From contig NZ_CACSJM010000060.1 in NCBI RefSeq assembly GCF_902706185.1, positions 1-33,553 on the forward strand: a DNA stretch of 33,553 nucleotides, in the 5' to 3' direction. Positions 31,808-33,553 of this stretch are shown here, one piece after another. This stretch comes from Roseomonas sp. 18066 (GTDB lineage: Bacteria; Pseudomonadota; Alphaproteobacteria; Acetobacterales; Acetobacteraceae). Under the pieces are notes generated by a model that saw only the letters and a program-made list of their open reading frames with translations, was not told the origin of the DNA and did not search any database. The translations under genes were made by a program, and so were the position numbers. The stretch's first letter is position 1; each line of letters begins with the position of its first letter.

Positions 31808-33039
31808 CGCCGCGCAGCCCGGCCTTCGCCCCCTTCGCCATCCGGAGCTATCGCTTCCAGTGGTCGGCCGACCTGATGACCTCCTGGGCCTTCGAGATGG
31901 AGACCCTGATCCTCGGCTGGTACATCATCGTCCAGACCGAGTCGGTGCTGCTGGTCACCCTCTTCGGCTCGCTGCAGTTTTTGGGAACCCTGGTGGCGCC
32001 GCTCTTCGGGCTGCTGGGGGATGCCATCGGCCATCGCCGCGTGCTGGCTGCGATGCGGCTGTCCTATGCGGCGATCGCCGTGGTGCTGGCCGTGCTGGCG
32101 CTGACGGACAGCTTGACGCCGCTGCTGGTGCTGGTCGGCGCCGGCATCGCGGGGATGATCCGGCCTTCCGACATGGGCATCCGCAATGTGCTGATCGGCG
32201 AGACCATGCCGGATGACCGGCTGATGAGCGCGGTCAGCCTGTCGCGCATCACCACCGATTCCGCCCGTGTCGTGGGCGCCCTGGCGGGTGCCGGCACCGT
32301 GCTGGCGCTCGGCATGGGCGAGGCCTATCTCGCCGTCGTCGCCTGCTACCTGGCCGGGCTGGCGCTGACCTTCGGCATCGCGGTGCCGGCCCGCGCGGCG
32401 GTGCGCGCCGCCAGCAACCCGCTGCGCGACCTGGCCGAGGCCGCCCGCGCCGTCTGGCAGGCGCCGCCGCAGCTGGCCGCCATGCTGATGGCCTTCCTGG
32501 TCAACCTGACCTGCTATCCCTTCAGCCTCGGCCTGCTGCCCTATGTGGCGCGCGACATCTATGGCGGCAGCCAGGCGTCGCTGGGCTACCTGGTGGCGGC
32601 GGTGGGGGCGGGCAGCATCCTGGCCTCGCTGCTGCTCAGCAGCCTGGGCAGCCGGGTGAAGTCAGGGCGGATGATGCTGGTCTTCAGCCTGGTCTGGCAC
32701 GGGCTGGTCATGCTGTTCGGCCAGGTGACGACGCTGTCCGGCGGGCTGGTGATCCTGCCGCTGATCGGGGTGGCGCAGATGCTCTGCACCCTGCCGATGT
32801 CGGTGCTGCTGCTGCGCGGCGCGCCGCCGGGGCTGCGCGGGCGGATCATGGGGATGCGGACGCTGGCCATCTACGGGCTGCCGGTCGGGCTGCTGGCCTC
32901 GGGGCCGCTGATCGGCGGCATTGGCTTCCCGGCGACCACGGCGCTGTATGGCGGCGTCGGCATGCTGGCGACGCTGGCGGTGCTGGTGTTCTGGCGCCGC
33001 CACCTCTGGCCGGAGGCGGCGCCAGGGAACCACGGATAA
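31804..33039 (+). CDS. MFS transporter
   Basis: Inner-membrane transporter of 411 residues with about 12 hydrophobic segments. The loop after the second helix reads GLLGDAIGHRRVLAAMR, the family's GxxxDxxGxRR motif. The N-terminus (PFAIRSYRFQWSADLMTSWAFEMETLILGWYII) resembles the DHA3-type drug or siderophore exporters (EntS-like), so efflux is more likely than uptake. ATG 31804 is chosen because the membrane domain starts right after it; it lacks its own SD and overlaps a short leader frame. It is divergent from the oxyR unit across a candidate OxyR site and ends next to the convergent amidase gene with no gap. Confidence 0.85.
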   Translation: MTPRSPAFAPFAIRSYRFQWSADLMTSWAFEMETLILGWYIIVQTESVLLVTLFGSLQFLGTLVAPLFGLLGDAIGHRRVLAAMRLSYAAIAVVLAVLALTDSLTPLLVLVGAGIAGMIRPSDMGIRNVLIGETMPDDRLMSAVSLSRITTDSARVVGALAGAGTVLALGMGEAYLAVVACYLAGLALTFGIAVPARAAVRAASNPLRDLAEAARAVWQAPPQLAAMLMAFLVNLTCYPFSLGLLPYVARDIYGGSQASLGYLVAAVGAGSILASLLLSSLGSRVKSGRMMLVFSLVWHGLVMLFGQVTTLSGGLVILPLIGVAQMLCTLPMSVLLLRGAPPGLRGRIMGMRTLAIYGLPVGLLASGPLIGGIGFPATTALYGGVGMLATLAVLVFWRRHLWPEAAPGNHG

Positions 33040-33553
33040 TCAGGCCTGGGCTTTTTCCAGCGCCCGGGCGGCGCGCAGCACCAGCGCCTCGCCGAACATC
33101 GGCCCCACGACCTGAAAGCCAACCGGCAGCTTGCCGACGGTGCCGCAGGGCACCGAGATGGCCGGCTGGCGGCTGAGGTTGAAAGGCCAGGTGAAGGGCG
33201 TCCAGTCGTACCAGTCCGGGAAGCGCGCCTTGTCCGGCGTGTTCACCCCGGCGGCGAAGGGCAGCACCGGCAGGGTCGGCGTCACCAGCAGGTCGAAGCT
33301 CTGGTGGAACCGCTGCATCGCCTGGCAATGCGCCCGCGCCGCATCCTGGGCGCGCTGCAGCGCCGACGCCGTCAGCTCCTGCGCCGAGACCACCAGCTCC
33401 AGCAAGTCGGGCTCGATGGTCTGCAGCCCGGCGCCGTCCACCGGCGAGAGCGTCGCGGCGAAGGCGGCGCGCCAGATGACGTCGAGCGGGCCGCGAAGGG
33501 GTGAGAAATCGAGATCCACCTCCTCGAGGATCGCCCCCGCCCGGCCCAGCGCC
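33040..33553 (-). CDS. Amidase, C-terminal part (truncated by window edge)
   Basis: The frame is open to the right edge; about 170 C-terminal residues are visible. The start of the visible part (LGRAGAILEEVDLDF) and the end (FDLLVTPTLPVLPF, then WTPFTWPFNLSRQPAISVPCG and LPVGFQVVGPMFGEALVLRAARALE) are diagnostic of amidase-signature enzymes and align with the amidase at 9044-10447. The catalytic Ser-Ser-Lys region lies outside the window, so activity cannot be judged. Confidence 0.88.
   Translation of the reverse strand, partial: ALGRAGAILEEVDLDFSPLRGPLDVIWRAAFAATLSPVDGAGLQTIEPDLLELVVSAQELTASALQRAQDAARAHCQAMQRFHQSFDLLVTPTLPVLPFAAGVNTPDKARFPDWYDWTPFTWPFNLSRQPAISVPCGTVGKLPVGFQVVGPMFGEALVLRAARALEKAQA

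Noticed and set aside
9044..33553. The two amidase genes as ends of a duplicated segment
   Set aside because: They are related but clearly divergent, and nothing between or beside them is duplicated; amidase paralogues are common in such genomes.
1..33553. CRISPR arrays, tRNA or rRNA genes, intact insertion sequences
   Set aside because: No regularly spaced repeats, cloverleaf sequences, rRNA motifs or transposase frames were seen by eye; a tRNA scan would be needed for certainty.

Overview
The window is a stretch of chromosome from a very G+C-rich alphaproteobacterium. The mix of gene families fits the Acetobacteraceae, probably a Roseomonas-like environmental genus: a Bug/TctC-type solute receptor, many small metabolic units each with its own regulator, HWE-type signalling, amidases, and GC-rich codon use throughout. 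This placement is inference; there is no rRNA or other marker gene in the window. One gene near 27.4-30.2 kb breaks the pattern with visibly lower G+C and mixed codon use, and looks acquired.

Layout. Positions 1-1350 hold the end of a PLP enzyme gene and an orphan amino-acid binding protein closed by a strong terminator. From 1448 to 4028 three overlapping genes form a tight operon: acetylpolyamine amidohydrolase-like deacetylase, TetR regulator and class IV aminotransferase. This looks like a deacetylate-then-transaminate route for acylated amines. A convergent nitroreductase follows. At 4960-7318 a GntR regulator faces an operon of a divergent AroQ-like protein and a Bug receptor, with a 19-bp perfect palindrome in the shared intergenic region. 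Then come an SMR efflux protein, an epoxide-hydrolase-like enzyme, a small hypothetical gene and an amidase (7346-10447).

From 10627 to 13193 lie a RES/Xre toxin-antitoxin pair and a purine-type permease. From 13534 to 16482 runs a signalling operon: an HWE-family kinase whose phospho-acceptor His is replaced, a single-domain response regulator, a Crp-type regulator and an unknown helical protein. A GNAT enzyme and a MocR regulator then face each other over three phased repeats, followed by an aberrant carbamoyltransferase, and a GST/AlkX-like glycosylase pair on the minus strand.

The most unusual normal-composition locus is 21559-27273: a MacB-like ABC exporter (ATPase and permease in separate genes), a TolC-type outer-membrane channel, and a periplasmic adaptor preceded by cytoplasmic GAF-like and PAS domains. 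A small lipoprotein gene lies antisense between the permease and the channel. Next is the lower-G+C PHP-SMC-like ATPase (TrlF-type, candidate defence gene). The window ends with an oxyR gene preceded by a small secreted-peptide gene, an OxyR-like operator, an MFS transporter whose start overlaps a 16-codon upstream frame, and the 3' part of a second amidase.
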